From contig JAPOXV010000026.1 in the NCBI GenBank assembly GCA_026706935.1, positions 91,721 through 155,720 of the forward strand: 64,000 nucleotides of DNA, given 5' to 3'. Position numbers and translations under genes: made by a program. This document shows positions 1 to 9,054 of the stretch, one piece after another. A model generated the notes under the pieces. It saw nothing but the letters and a program-made list of their open reading frames with translations. It was not told where the DNA came from and made no database searches. The stretch comes from Gammaproteobacteria bacterium. GTDB lineage: Bacteria > Pseudomonadota > Gammaproteobacteria > Pseudomonadales > Azotimanducaceae. Each line of letters begins with the position of its first letter. The stretch's first letter is position 1.

Positions 1-65
1 CAGAATAAGAAGGAAGGAAATACGTGACAACGATGTACTCCACTTGAAGAACCATTGCATATCTG

Positions 66-86
66 TTTCCCGATTAGACAGGGAAA
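66..86 (-). terminator. Weak hairpin downstream of the acyltransferase gene
   Basis: A 6-bp inverted repeat (TTTCCC at 66-71, GGGAAA at 81-86) with a 9-nt loop lies about 20 nt beyond the stop codon of the minus-strand acyltransferase. No clear T-run follows on either strand, so intrinsic termination is only a possibility. The rest of 1-105 shows no gene. Confidence 0.25.
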
Positions 87-105
87 TATCTTGTTGATTC
101 GGACG

Positions 106-948
106 TTATCGTCCTACCCGCTGACGATCGAGCACCAGATCTTTCGCTGCCCAACGATCTTCAAGCCATGATTCGACGCCGCGTTCGACGACCGTCTTCG
201 TCGAGTAGACGCTCGCAACGATTTGAATCTCGCCTGAATTCCCTGCCAAAAATCGCCAGAAATTCGACTGATGTGGATAAACGATGGTCACGTCAACGAC
301 TCGAGGATCCAAAGGTTCAAGAGCAGCTAGCATTGCAGAGAAACCGCCCGAACGCGGTGGCAGCAAATGCCGATACTGACTTTTCAGGCTACGCTGTTTT
401 TCGTCAGAATATCGGGTACCTTCGGCGAAACTAAGCATCGCGGCAGGTGACCGATAAACGGTCTTACACGCGTCCCGAACACGCTGACGATCGCTAGTAC
501 GCCGCTCACTTTCGGATTGATGACCTCGTGCTCGACGCTGCAATATCGGGAAATCGAACGCTAGACAGATGAGACCGAAAAGCGGAATGTACGCGAGCTC
601 CTTCTTGCACAGAAATTTCACGATGGGTCCGCGTCGTGCGATGACGCTCTGCACTAGAAAAACGTCCGTCCAAGAACGATGATTGGCAATGACGACGATA
701 ACTTCGTCGCGGTCCAATTCAAGGCATGGATCCGCCCAACGAGCGCCTACGATTCGTTTCAGAACCCAATCGTCGAATACCACAGCGTATCGATAGATTT
801 TTGAATTGAGACGCGCTACTTCGCGACGCGTTCTAGGAATAATCAAGCGCACCGCAAGTGCTACCGCCAGTGGTAACGACCATAGCAACAGATTGGCTGT
901 GATCAGTGAAAGCGACAATGCCGCCTTCAAGTGACTACCAATCGTCAC
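106..948 (-). CDS. Lysophospholipid acyltransferase (PlsC/YihG-like)
   Basis: A 280-aa membrane-associated acyltransferase of the PlsC family, expected to move an acyl chain from acyl-CoA or acyl-ACP to a lysophospholipid at the inner membrane. An N-terminal hydrophobic segment (about residues 8-35) is followed by the catalytic motif NHRSWTD (HX4D) and by FAEGTRYS, the substrate-binding EGTR block. The large insert between these blocks resembles the YihG/LCLAT branch more than classical PlsC, so the exact acceptor is unknown. The GTG start overlaps the stop of the upstream DUF1295 gene by 4 nt (GTGA), so the two are probably translationally coupled. Confidence 0.85.
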   Translation of the reverse strand: MTIGSHLKAALSLSLITANLLLWSLPLAVALAVRLIIPRTRREVARLNSKIYRYAVVFDDWVLKRIVGARWADPCLELDRDEVIVVIANHRSWTDVFLVQSVIARRGPIVKFLCKKELAYIPLFGLICLAFDFPILQRRARGHQSESERRTSDRQRVRDACKTVYRSPAAMLSFAEGTRYSDEKQRSLKSQYRHLLPPRSGGFSAMLAALEPLDPRVVDVTIVYPHQSNFWRFLAGNSGEIQIVASVYSTKTVVERGVESWLEDRWAAKDLVLDRQRVGR

Positions 949-1814
949 CGGCGAGGCGGTTTGAGGATTAGTACGGGTGTGGACGATCGATAGCGTTTGT
1001 ATTCTGGGTCATCTCCCCAACGCCTTCGTGCTCTGGCGTCGAGCATTCGCACACCACTGACTTTCGTCAACAACAGCCATACAAATACTGGCGAGATTAA
1101 AAGCACGTACTGCGACCCCTGTAAGGAGGGAAGCGCGATGACTCCTATACCGAACCACAGCAAAATCTCACCGAAGTAGTTCGGGTGCTGTGACCACCGC
1201 CATAGTCCAGACTGGATGAACCGTGAAGCATTGTCTGGGGCTTGGCGAAATCGGCGTTTCTGCTCGTCCGCAATAACCTCAATAACGAAACCCAGAAACC
1301 AGAGAAGGACTCCGACTACGAGATAGCCGTCTAGTGATCCCGGTTTATTGTCGATGATTACCGCGAGACCCGGACCAAATGTCACGCTTACCCAAACTGC
1401 CTGTAGCGACCAAGTCATCAGGAATGTCGGAAAATGATTCTTGATCGTATTGAATCGCCGATCCCCGCCCTCACGTTTAACTCGAAATGTGAGAAACACA
1501 CCAAGACGCGTTGCCCATACTGCAACCAAAGCGGCAACGATGACTGCTCGAGCGCTGATTTCATCAGCAAGGATCAACGCGATAACTGCGGTTCCGATAT
1601 ATGTAACGCTACCGACTAGATCGAAGAATCTCTCCGAGCTTTTGAGCCACGCGGGAACGAACGCGACCCACTGTATAACAAACGCCGCGGCGACACATAG
1701 AGCGAATATAGGTACCTCGAACGCGGAATCGACACTGTCACTGCCCAAATAAGCAACGAGCGCGCCTCCTAGAAGCGCGGCAAGAAAGCCTCCCCACGCT
1801 CTTATATTGGTCAT
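945..1814 (-). CDS. DUF1295 membrane protein (steroid 5-alpha-reductase/isoprenylcysteine methyltransferase fold)
   Basis: A 289-aa polytopic membrane protein with about seven hydrophobic segments. The C-terminal block GLWRWSQHPNYFGEILLW is the hallmark of the DUF1295 family, related to steroid 5-alpha-reductases and isoprenylcysteine methyltransferases. The family is thought to use NADPH or SAM at a cytoplasmic-face pocket, but its bacterial substrate is not established. It heads a two-gene unit with the acyltransferase (4-nt overlap), which suggests lipid chemistry. Start is ATG at 1814. The 46 nt up to the phosphoesterase stop (1861) are too short to tell whether it is cotranscribed. Confidence 0.85.
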   Translation of the reverse strand: MTNIRAWGGFLAALLGGALVAYLGSDSVDSAFEVPIFALCVAAAFVIQWVAFVPAWLKSSERFFDLVGSVTYIGTAVIALILADEISARAVIVAALVAVWATRLGVFLTFRVKREGGDRRFNTIKNHFPTFLMTWSLQAVWVSVTFGPGLAVIIDNKPGSLDGYLVVGVLLWFLGFVIEVIADEQKRRFRQAPDNASRFIQSGLWRWSQHPNYFGEILLWFGIGVIALPSLQGSQYVLLISPVFVWLLLTKVSGVRMLDARARRRWGDDPEYKRYRSSTPVLILKPPRR

Positions 1815-1860
1815 GGCTTGTGCTAGAACCCGATTAGAGAAATCGCGATTCTGGCGACGC

Positions 1861-3525
1861 TCAATCCGTAGTAACCTCTAACACGCGATAGGCTGTGTGT
1901 TCGCGTCCGAATTCGTCGGACGCGCGGGCTTCCACACGATATGTACCCGTTTCTAAGTCCGGTAACCGTGTAGACCACACATGAGTCGATGGATACGCGG
2001 TAACCCATGATTTCATAGACTCGGCATGTCGGTTCTGTAACTCAAGAAACGCCGGTGAAGGTGCTTGAACCCGTAGCATGTCGACGAATTCACCATCGTC
2101 AATCCGAAAAGAGACCTTGGATTTGGGTCCTCCGTCGAACAGATTGACAAATACGTAGGTACTCGCCGTCTGAGATTCGGTCATCCGGCTATCAAACAAC
2201 TCGCCATGTCGAAAGTCCCTCAGCCCATTCGGGTTATCGGAGTGAAATGCTTGATCAAACGAGATCCGCATCTGATAGCTCGGGTCTTTTCCCGCAGCCT
2301 TGAAACGTACCGTCGGTGAAACGTTGTCGACCGTAAGAACGTTATAGCCGTTCGGTGTGCCGTCGCTCTGCATGGCGACTGGAATTCCTCGCTCGTCAAA
2401 AGGTCCGCTCCACCAACTTCCCGATACAGTCGTAAGAATATGGTGGTGAAACCGTCCACCTTCGCTCGCAGCACCACTCTCGTCAAGGTATAGGTGTTCC
2501 GCCGTATGCGTATGACCTGCGACGGAATACACGTGAGGATGATCCGCTAGGAGTCCGAGTATTTCGCCACCGTTTTCAGTGTGGACACCGTCGAACGGCC
2601 CTGCGTTTCCCATGAGCGGGATATGCATCGCTAAGAAAACGAGCTTGTCAGCAGGAATGTGTGCAATCTCCTGAGTTAACCAAGCCATTTGCCGATCATC
2701 TAGGCGACCAATGTACGATCCGCGACCCGTTGGATTGTCTACCGATGGCGCAACTTGTCCGCTATATAGCACGTTGTCTAATGCAATGAATACCACGTTG
2801 GCGTATTCAAAGGAGTAGTAAGGAGGTCCATAGAAACGCGTGAATGTTTCAAGCGAGTCCGCGTCCGATGCCGCATCGAAATTGAGTTCATGGTTTCCCG
2901 GTACGTTGTACCAGGGTACGCCAATCTTGCCGATTAAGCGGTTGTATCGCGCAAACAACGAAAGATCATCAAACATGATGTCTCCCATTGTCATTCCCAA
3001 TCGCGCATCGCTACCCATGAGCTCAACCACAATGTCGTCTCGAATATAGGAGAGTTCGACTTCAGTCTGTGGTTGAGGGTCTGCAAACAGGAGAACGTCA
3101 AACTGGTTCGGTTCTTCCTGTGGTAACAGTGGGAAATCTATGGATTCTGGCAGCGGTCCGGTCGGCGCCACTCCTGGATATCGGAAATGAGCGGGCGAGC
3201 CGTTTGGCCGATGCACATAGTAGAACTGCGGGAGTTGATCCTCATTGACCGGAAGGCTGTAACCGGCGGGTTTAACGACGAACAGTACGACGTCGCCATC
3301 GACCGGTAGTTCATAACGTCCGTCTTCATCCGTCACGACGATGTCCAAACCGTTTGAGACCCTCACACCTGCAAGTGGAGACTCGTCAGCATCACGAATC
3401 CCGTTGTCGTTCTCGTCGATAAAAACCGTACCGACGGCTAAATCGGCCTGCATTGGCAACGTCAATGCGAGAAGAGTCAGAATGTAGATGCGTTGAACTA
3501 CAACGCATGATTTCAAAACGCTCAC
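1861..3525 (-). CDS. Secreted calcineurin-like metallophosphoesterase with N- and C-terminal accessory domains
   Basis: A 554-aa exported phosphoesterase. A hydrophobic N-terminus (about residues 10-27) looks like a signal peptide. It is followed by an SdrD B-like/prealbumin-like module (GTVFIDENDNGIRDADE and VVTDEDGRYELPV), which corresponds to the MetallophosN domain. The catalytic core shows the metal-binding order FADPQPQ, GDIMFDD, GNHELNF, MHIPLMG and GHTHTAEH. The last roughly 130 residues match the MetallophosC beta-domain. Relatives act on phosphate esters in the periplasm; the substrate here is unknown. GTG start at 3525, with no weaker alternative that keeps the signal peptide. Confidence 0.9.
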   Translation of the reverse strand: MSVLKSCVVVQRIYILTLLALTLPMQADLAVGTVFIDENDNGIRDADESPLAGVRVSNGLDIVVTDEDGRYELPVDGDVVLFVVKPAGYSLPVNEDQLPQFYYVHRPNGSPAHFRYPGVAPTGPLPESIDFPLLPQEEPNQFDVLLFADPQPQTEVELSYIRDDIVVELMGSDARLGMTMGDIMFDDLSLFARYNRLIGKIGVPWYNVPGNHELNFDAASDADSLETFTRFYGPPYYSFEYANVVFIALDNVLYSGQVAPSVDNPTGRGSYIGRLDDRQMAWLTQEIAHIPADKLVFLAMHIPLMGNAGPFDGVHTENGGEILGLLADHPHVYSVAGHTHTAEHLYLDESGAASEGGRFHHHILTTVSGSWWSGPFDERGIPVAMQSDGTPNGYNVLTVDNVSPTVRFKAAGKDPSYQMRISFDQAFHSDNPNGLRDFRHGELFDSRMTESQTASTYVFVNLFDGGPKSKVSFRIDDGEFVDMLRVQAPSPAFLELQNRHAESMKSWVTAYPSTHVWSTRLPDLETGTYRVEARASDEFGREHTAYRVLEVTTD

Positions 3526-3733
3526 CTGAATAACAATCCCTAGCTAGCAGTCGTTCCGGGTGGTATTTTCTTTGTTGGCGGCTTGAAGAACCCGTACAGG
3601 CGACACTTGTTCAACGAACTGAGTCTCTTTCGCGAGGACTACCGGACTTCCTCACGAAGCCGCGAGAAATTTAGCGACTCTGCTTTCATACCCAATCGCT
3701 AAAGCATCGAAACAAAGACTTACCAGGCTAAAG

Positions 3734-3768
3734 TACTATATAGTAATCATTTCTATAGTTTCTATAAT
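3734..3768 (+). promoter_or_regulatory. AT-rich promoter/operator with palindrome and tandem repeat before the DUF932 gene
   Basis: A perfect 12-bp palindrome TACTATATAGTA (3734-3745) is followed by two head-to-tail copies of a 9-nt unit, TTTCTATAG (3750-3758) and TTTCTATAA (3759-3767). The second copy contains a consensus -10 box TATAAT (3763-3768), 26 nt before the start codon. No good -35 is visible, as expected for an activated or repressor-covered promoter. The remainder of 3526-3733 shows no gene. Regulatory function is inferred from the repeat structure. Confidence 0.5.
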
Positions 3769-3794
3769 TACAACAAAGATTTGCGGGAGAGGAT

Positions 3795-4754
3795 ATGCCA
3801 GCAGACGTTGAGAGCATCGCTTGGGCGGGAAAAGCGCCTTGGCATGGAATGGGTAGGAATGTGCGAGACGATCTAAGCCCACGCGAGATGCAGATCGCAG
3901 CAAAATTGAATTGGAAGGTTGAAAAAGTGCCTTTACAGTACGAACACGCGCAGAGTATTCGAGATACCGATCAGTTCGCTTTAATCCGGACCTCTGACGG
4001 AACCATGCTCGATATCGTTAAATCCGACAACTGGGAACCGGTTCAAAACGAAACTGCGTTCGAGTTCTTCGACCGATTCGTCACACTCAATCGAATGACG
4101 ATGGACGTCGCAGGGTCGTTGCGCGACGGCAAGATCGTGTTTGTCCTTGCCAAAATGAACCAGAATTTTGTTATTGGGTCGACCAACGAGGATCGAACCG
4201 ACGGATATCTACTCTTCACAAATCCACATCAATATGGTCACGCGGTTGATATTCGTGTAACTCCGATTCGCGTGGTCTGCATGAATACCTTATCCCTGGC
4301 ACTGAGCACCGCAAGTAAGGCGATGGTGAAATACAGTCACCGGAAAAAGTTTGATGTAGAAGCCGCACAGTCAGTATTCAAAGAGTCGCTTTGGACATTC
4401 AGTAATTACGGTGATCTGGCACGATTCCTAGCAACTCGACGATATGACGAAGAATCCGTGCAACGCTACTTTCGGGACTGCTTTCCCTATATACCCAACA
4501 TACACACAAGAAAGCCGTCAACGAATCGATCATCAGCGAATGCGGAGCGTGCCTATGAAGTCGTTGAGACTCAACCTGGTGCGAAATACGCACCCGGTAC
4601 TTGGTGGAATGCTGTTAACGCGGTTACCTATCTAACTGATCACGAGGTGGGGAACTCCTCCGAAACCAGGCTGCATTCCGCCTGGTACGGTAAAGGAGAA
4701 AAACGCAAGAAGCAAGCACTGGAACTTGCATTCGAATACGCTAAAGCGGCTTAA
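3795..4754 (+). CDS. DUF932 (phage/plasmid-like TIGR03299) protein
   Basis: A 319-aa soluble protein of the DUF932 family, which is usually found on phages, plasmids and integrated elements; its molecular role is unknown. The N-terminus (AWAGKAPWHGMGR) and the central block TPIRVVCMNTLSLAL with GTWWNAVNAVTYLTDH near the C-terminus are the family's conserved stretches. ATG start has a strong purine-rich site GGGAGAGG ending a few nt upstream. It stands alone on the plus strand between two minus-strand groups and has its own AT-rich promoter, consistent with acquisition by transfer. No phage, integrase or plasmid gene is next to it. Confidence 0.85.
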   Translation: MPADVESIAWAGKAPWHGMGRNVRDDLSPREMQIAAKLNWKVEKVPLQYEHAQSIRDTDQFALIRTSDGTMLDIVKSDNWEPVQNETAFEFFDRFVTLNRMTMDVAGSLRDGKIVFVLAKMNQNFVIGSTNEDRTDGYLLFTNPHQYGHAVDIRVTPIRVVCMNTLSLALSTASKAMVKYSHRKKFDVEAAQSVFKESLWTFSNYGDLARFLATRRYDEESVQRYFRDCFPYIPNIHTRKPSTNRSSANAERAYEVVETQPGAKYAPGTWWNAVNAVTYLTDHEVGNSSETRLHSAWYGKGEKRKKQALELAFEYAKAA

Positions 4755-4780
4755 TTCTGAACTGTGGTTCGCGGCGTCTG

Positions 4781-5272
4781 TCAGAGCCCCAAGCCAAACC
4801 AGAAGATCAGAGCATGTAAGACAGCAACGACGAGTGCACCAGCGACGATATCGTCGAGAATAATGCCCAATGCACCGTCGAATTTGGACTCCGCCCATCC
4901 GACTGGATCTGGTTTCAGTATGTCCAGCACGCGGAAGCCAACGAACGCAGCTAATACCAACCACCAAGTCTTGGGTAGTGCGATCAGTGCAACCCACTGA
5001 CCTAGCACCTCATCTATCGTGATAGCGCCGTCATCGCCCACGCCATGCTTGCGAATGGTGAATCCCACGCAATAGAGAGCGATTGCGCTAATCGCGATGA
5101 TGATTCCCGATTGATAGAAACCTCGTAATTCACTTAACCACAGCCACCAGATCAATACGGCTAGCAGCGAAGCTACCGTACCTGGGGCGTATCTGACAAA
5201 ACCTAAACCAAACGTTGTACTCAGGACGACACGAACATCGCTTAACGATCGCCACGACAACTGAGAAGCCAC
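4781..5272 (-). CDS. pgpA: Phosphatidylglycerophosphatase A
   Basis: A 163-aa inner-membrane enzyme that removes the phosphate from phosphatidylglycerophosphate, the last step to phosphatidylglycerol. The N-terminal block GFVRYAPGTVASL and the acidic motif DDGAITIDEVLGQW are PgpA signatures; three or four hydrophobic helices follow. Length is normal for the family. GTG start at 5272, 18 nt after thiL, so it ends the nusB-thiL-pgpA group, a common gammaproteobacterial order. The gene converges on the DUF932 gene with a 26-nt gap that holds no visible terminator. Confidence 0.93.
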   Translation of the reverse strand: MASQLSWRSLSDVRVVLSTTFGLGFVRYAPGTVASLLAVLIWWLWLSELRGFYQSGIIIAISAIALYCVGFTIRKHGVGDDGAITIDEVLGQWVALIALPKTWWLVLAAFVGFRVLDILKPDPVGWAESKFDGALGIILDDIVAGALVVAVLHALIFWFGLGL

Positions 5273-5290
5273 TACTAACGATACTCGCCG

Positions 5291-6241
5291 TTATGCGAAG
5301 TGGTCGAATCCGGTCCGAGGGTACACCTGTTCTTGATCTAACGTGTAGTTCACGTTCTGCTCCGCGACAACCTCACCGATAACTACGACGGGCGTGTTCG
5401 TCGAATGTGCTCTCTCAAGAACCAGCTGACGGTCATTGCGTTTGGCCGTAAATAACAGTTCGTAACTGTCGTCTGGACCAACGACATCCAAGAGGTCTAA
5501 TCCAGCCCAAACCGGTAGCCGGTTCAAGCAAATGGATGCGCCGCATTGACTCGCGTCTGTCAAATGCGCTAGTTCGGATGCCAAACCGTCACTTACGTCG
5601 ATCGCACCGTGTGCGATGTCTCGAATACGCGACGCGAATTCCACACGCGGGTGCGGTAGGAAGTACCGTGCGACGACGGAAGTGTCGCGTTGAGCCAATA
5701 GTGTTTCGATCGATGACTGTGGATTTGAGGGTTTAGCGAGGTAGGCGCGGGTTGCACCAAGGGTGCCAGTCAGCCAAATGTCATCGCCGATCTGAGCTTG
5801 GGAACGAAGCAACGCTGCGCCTTGAGGAACATTACCGTGAATCGTTACACTGATATTCAACGGCCCGCGCGCCAGATTCCCACCGAGGATCTTTACATTG
5901 AATTCACGTGCCGCAATCGCAATTCCTTGAGCGAATTGCTTAATCCTACTTCCATCGAGCGACTCTATGGTCAGCGCAATGGTCATGCCGAGTGGCGTCG
6001 CGCCCATCGCTGCAAGGTCAGATACGTTGATCGCTATCGATCGATACCCCACGAGATCAGATCGGGTGTCCGTCGGAAAATGCACACCGGGAACAAGCGT
6101 GTCAGTGCTAACAACCAGCTGTTGGTCCGCCGGTAAGTCGAGAACCGCAGCATCGTCACCAGCTCCTGTCGAAATGAAATCTGCTTGCGTAAGGTCGCCG
6201 AAACCTTGAATGAGCTGTTCGATCAGTTCAAACTCATTCAT
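5291..6241 (-). CDS. thiL: Thiamine-monophosphate kinase
   Basis: A 316-aa cytoplasmic kinase that phosphorylates thiamine monophosphate to thiamine diphosphate with ATP. The N-terminal TGAGDDAAVLD and VVSTDTLVPGVHF blocks carry the metal/ATP-binding aspartates. GYRSIAINVSDLAAMGATP is the PurM-like dimer/ATP motif, and GAIDVSDGLASELAHL binds the substrate. Full length. The ATG at 6241 overlaps the nusB stop by 8 nt, indicating coupling. Confidence 0.95.
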   Translation of the reverse strand: MNEFELIEQLIQGFGDLTQADFISTGAGDDAAVLDLPADQQLVVSTDTLVPGVHFPTDTRSDLVGYRSIAINVSDLAAMGATPLGMTIALTIESLDGSRIKQFAQGIAIAAREFNVKILGGNLARGPLNISVTIHGNVPQGAALLRSQAQIGDDIWLTGTLGATRAYLAKPSNPQSSIETLLAQRDTSVVARYFLPHPRVEFASRIRDIAHGAIDVSDGLASELAHLTDASQCGASICLNRLPVWAGLDLLDVVGPDDSYELLFTAKRNDRQLVLERAHSTNTPVVVIGEVVAEQNVNYTLDQEQVYPRTGFDHFA

Positions 6242-6665
6242 GATTGGTTGCCGTTTGTCTCAGCTCGGTTGCCAGTTTATCGAGTACACCGTTGATGAAG
6301 CGAAAACTGTTCACGGCACCGTAGTCCTTCGCGATCTCGATCCATTCATTGATCGTGACTGGATGTGGAACATCCGTATACGTTAATTCGTACGTAGCAA
6401 TACGCAAGATCGTATGTTCCGCCTGACCTAGTTCTTCCAATGAACGATCGTTTAAAAAGACTTTAAACGCCTCATCTAATTCCTCAAGCCGGTTCGGAAT
6501 ATCTGCGAACCACCTGTTGAATCGCTTTTTATCGATAGACTGCAGATAACCTGCGTTCCGAAGCCAATCTTTCGTCGCTTCGAGGTCAACGTCATCAGAG
6601 TTTACGCTAGAGGACAACAACGCCTGGAGGAGTGCTATGCGCGTGTTCCTAGTCCGACCCGTCAT
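6234..6665 (-). CDS. nusB: Transcription antitermination factor NusB
   Basis: A 143-aa all-helical RNA-binding protein that pairs with NusE (S10) on boxA in rRNA operons to prevent premature termination. The conserved C-terminal half (ILRIATYELTYTDVPHPVTINEWIEIAKDYGAV and the terminal FINGVLDKLA) is intact. ATG start overlaps the ribD stop by 1 nt (TAATG). In many bacteria the gene between ribD and nusB is ribH; here ribD abuts nusB directly. Confidence 0.95.
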   Translation of the reverse strand: MTGRTRNTRIALLQALLSSSVNSDDVDLEATKDWLRNAGYLQSIDKKRFNRWFADIPNRLEELDEAFKVFLNDRSLEELGQAEHTILRIATYELTYTDVPHPVTINEWIEIAKDYGAVNSFRFINGVLDKLATELRQTATNHE

Positions 6666-7762
6666 TAGCTCTGTCGACCACGTTCGTCACGACGTAAGAC
6701 GACCCGAAGATCGGGACCAATTCGGGTTGTCGATGCGATCGAAGCATTGACAGTCTCAGCCATCTCGGCAACCTTGATTTCCGCCATTGGGCGCGCGTCA
6801 GAACCCATGAATCGCGGCGCGACGTACGCAATCATTTCGTCCCAAAGATGATGTTTGACGAAACTCCCAACAAGCTCACTTCCCGCCTCAACGAGAACCT
6901 CGTTGACGCCTTCTTTCGCGAGTCGATTTAGTACGGATTTAATCTCAACTCGTGGCGTAAGTTCGTGCCATACATCAACCTCTTTAGGTAGGTCAGCGTC
7001 GTGAGCATCGCGACCGCAAACCACTACGACACGCGCATCGTCGAGAAGCATTTCTGCGTTGTTGGGAAATCGTCCCTCGCTGTCGAGTACTACCCGCCAA
7101 GGCGTAGAACCTTGATATTCAAGGTCACGCACAGTCATTCTTGGATTGTCAGCAAGTACCGTACCGATTCCCGTAACGATTGCTCCACTACGTGCTCGCC
7201 AATACTGCACATCGCGCCGGGCTTCTTCACTTGTGATCCATTTGCTTGCGCCTGTCGCTAGTGCGGTTCGACCATCCATCGACAATGCGGTCTTGATTCG
7301 AACAAACGGCCGTTTACGACGATGACGCATGTACGTGCCGGGATTGAGATCTCCCGGAACGGGCAATCCCATCACTTTGACTTGTAGGCCGAGGGTTCTT
7401 AGCCGTTCAATCCCCTTGCCTTGTACTTTTGGGTGGTAGTCGCGAGCTCCAATGACAACACGCTCTAACCCGTGATTCGCTAACACGTCTGCGCATGCTT
7501 GTGTACGCCCTTCAAAACAACAAGGTTCCAAAGTGACATATGCGGTCGCGCCTTTCGCATCGTCGCCGGCATCTTCTATGGCATTCACTTCCGCGTGTGC
7601 CTCGCCGTCGGATTGGTGCCACCCCCGTCCCACCACTCGATGGTTCTTAACCAGTAAACAACCGACCCGTGGATTGCCCCGTGTTACCGTGAACAGACCC
7701 CTTTGTGCGAGCTTTAGCGCCGCCGCCATGTAAAGGCGGTCAGCGGTGGGTTGGTGGCTCAA
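6665..7762 (-). CDS. ribD: Bifunctional riboflavin biosynthesis deaminase/reductase
   Basis: A cytoplasmic enzyme that deaminates the pyrimidine product of GTP cyclohydrolase II and then reduces its ribose. The N-terminal deaminase has the zinc motif HAEVNAI plus [18 protein letters not shown]; the reductase domain starts around [11 protein letters not shown] and includes [10 protein letters not shown] place the start at TTG 7762 because its TTGA overlaps the glyA stop, and because the residues DRLYM before the first ATG (7729) match the N-terminus of E. coli RibD. The ATG at 7729 (354 aa) is the alternative. The neighbouring ribE, ribBA and ribH genes of the usual cluster are absent here. 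Confidence 0.93.
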   Translation of the reverse strand: MSHQPTADRLYMAAALKLAQRGLFTVTRGNPRVGCLLVKNHRVVGRGWHQSDGEAHAEVNAIEDAGDDAKGATAYVTLEPCCFEGRTQACADVLANHGLERVVIGARDYHPKVQGKGIERLRTLGLQVKVMGLPVPGDLNPGTYMRHRRKRPFVRIKTALSMDGRTALATGASKWITSEEARRDVQYWRARSGAIVTGIGTVLADNPRMTVRDLEYQGSTPWRVVLDSEGRFPNNAEMLLDDARVVVVCGRDAHDADLPKEVDVWHELTPRVEIKSVLNRLAKEGVNEVLVEAGSELVGSFVKHHLWDEMIAYVAPRFMGSDARPMAEIKVAEMAETVNASIASTTRIGPDLRVVLRRDERGRQS

Positions 7763-9012
7763 GCGTAGACTGGGAACCGACTGCAGAGTTCCAGCGTCTT
7801 TAAGCGAATTGATGCGACCATGTTGTCGTTGGCGATGTCGTCGAGGATGTCGCACATCCACGTCGCCAGCGTTTCACATTCGGCTTCTTCAAAACCTCGG
7901 CGCGTAACGGCTGCAGTACCAATGCGCAAACCGCTCGTGACGAACGCCGATCTGGGGTCGTTGGGAACAGTATTCCGATTTACTGTAATGTTCGCCCTTC
8001 CTAACGCTTCGTCAGCGGCTTTGCCTGTGACATCCTTATCGAGAAGGTCCAGCAAAAACAAGTGATTGTCGGTACCGCCCGAAACGACTTTGTAGTTTCG
8101 TGCCTGAAACACAGAAACCATGGTGCGAGCATTGCTCACTACTCTGCGCTGATAGTTGCGAAACTCCTCGCTCATAGCTTCCTTGAAGCATATCGCTTTC
8201 GCCGCAACCACGTGCATTAACGGACCGCCCTGTAAACCGGGAAATAGTGCGGAATTTAGCTTTCTCTCGATGTGTTTGTTCTTTCGAGCTAGGATGAGAC
8301 CACCACGCGGCCCCGCTAACGTCTTGTGCGTGGTCGACGTCGTCACGTCGGCAATCTGCACCGGGTTTGGATATAGCCCAGTTGCCACCAGACCCGCCAC
8401 GTGCGCCATATCCACAACGAGATACGCATCTACATCATCCGCGATATCGCGAAACTGGCGCCAATCCAGCACTCGGCTATAGGCTGAAAATCCCGCAACG
8501 ATGACAGTAGGTCGATGTTCGCGTGCCAAAGCTCGTACACGGTCGTAATCTATCAAGCCGGTTTCAGCGTCGACACCATATTGGACGGCGTTGTAAAGTT
8601 TGCCCGTGAAATTAACCGGCGAACCATGACTAAGGTGCCCACCATCCGATAAACTCATTCCGAGTAACGTATCGCCGGGATTCATGAGCGCCATGTACGC
8701 GGCGGCGTTGGCTTGAGAACCTGAGTGCGGCTGAACATTTGCGTAGTCAGCACCAAACAATGACTTCGCACGTTCGATCGCGAGTCGTTCAATCTCGTCA
8801 ACGTGCTCACAACCACCGTAGTAACGCCTTCCCGGATACCCTTCGGCGTACTTGTTCGTCATCACACAGCCTTGTGCTTCTAAGACGCGTGGGCTAGCGT
8901 AATTCTCAGAAGCGATTAGCTCGATGTGTTCTTCTTGACGGCGATTTTCGAGGTTGATAGCTTGCCAAACATCGCTATCGAAGCACGACAGCGTTTGAGC
9001 TTTCTCAAGCAT
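7759..9012 (-). CDS. glyA: Serine hydroxymethyltransferase
   Basis: A 417-aa PLP enzyme that converts serine and tetrahydrofolate to glycine and 5,10-methylene-THF, the main source of one-carbon units. [15 protein letters not shown], the active-site loop [10 protein letters not shown] and the PLP-lysine motif [15 protein letters not shown] are all present. Full length. Only 42 nt separate it from radA upstream, with no obvious independent promoter or strong ribosome-binding site, so it probably belongs to the dnaB-radA-glyA-ribD transcript. No glycine riboswitch is visible in that gap. Confidence 0.97.
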   Translation of the reverse strand: MLEKAQTLSCFDSDVWQAINLENRRQEEHIELIASENYASPRVLEAQGCVMTNKYAEGYPGRRYYGGCEHVDEIERLAIERAKSLFGADYANVQPHSGSQANAAAYMALMNPGDTLLGMSLSDGGHLSHGSPVNFTGKLYNAVQYGVDAETGLIDYDRVRALAREHRPTVIVAGFSAYSRVLDWRQFRDIADDVDAYLVVDMAHVAGLVATGLYPNPVQIADVTTSTTHKTLAGPRGGLILARKNKHIERKLNSALFPGLQGGPLMHVVAAKAICFKEAMSEEFRNYQRRVVSNARTMVSVFQARNYKVVSGGTDNHLFLLDLLDKDVTGKAADEALGRANITVNRNTVPNDPRSAFVTSGLRIGTAAVTRRGFEEAECETLATWMCDILDDIANDNMVASIRLKTLELCSRFPVYA

Positions 9013-9054
9013 TAGGAGTCGTGTGGGGGCTCAGCGCGAATTTTATTTTGACGC

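Noticed and set aside
3795..4754. Prophage or integrated plasmid around the DUF932 gene
   Set aside because: No integrase, replication, capsid or attachment-site signal lies within several kb; flanking genes are housekeeping.
9013..9054. Glycine riboswitch before glyA
   Set aside because: Only 42 nt separate radA and glyA, too short for the known aptamer.
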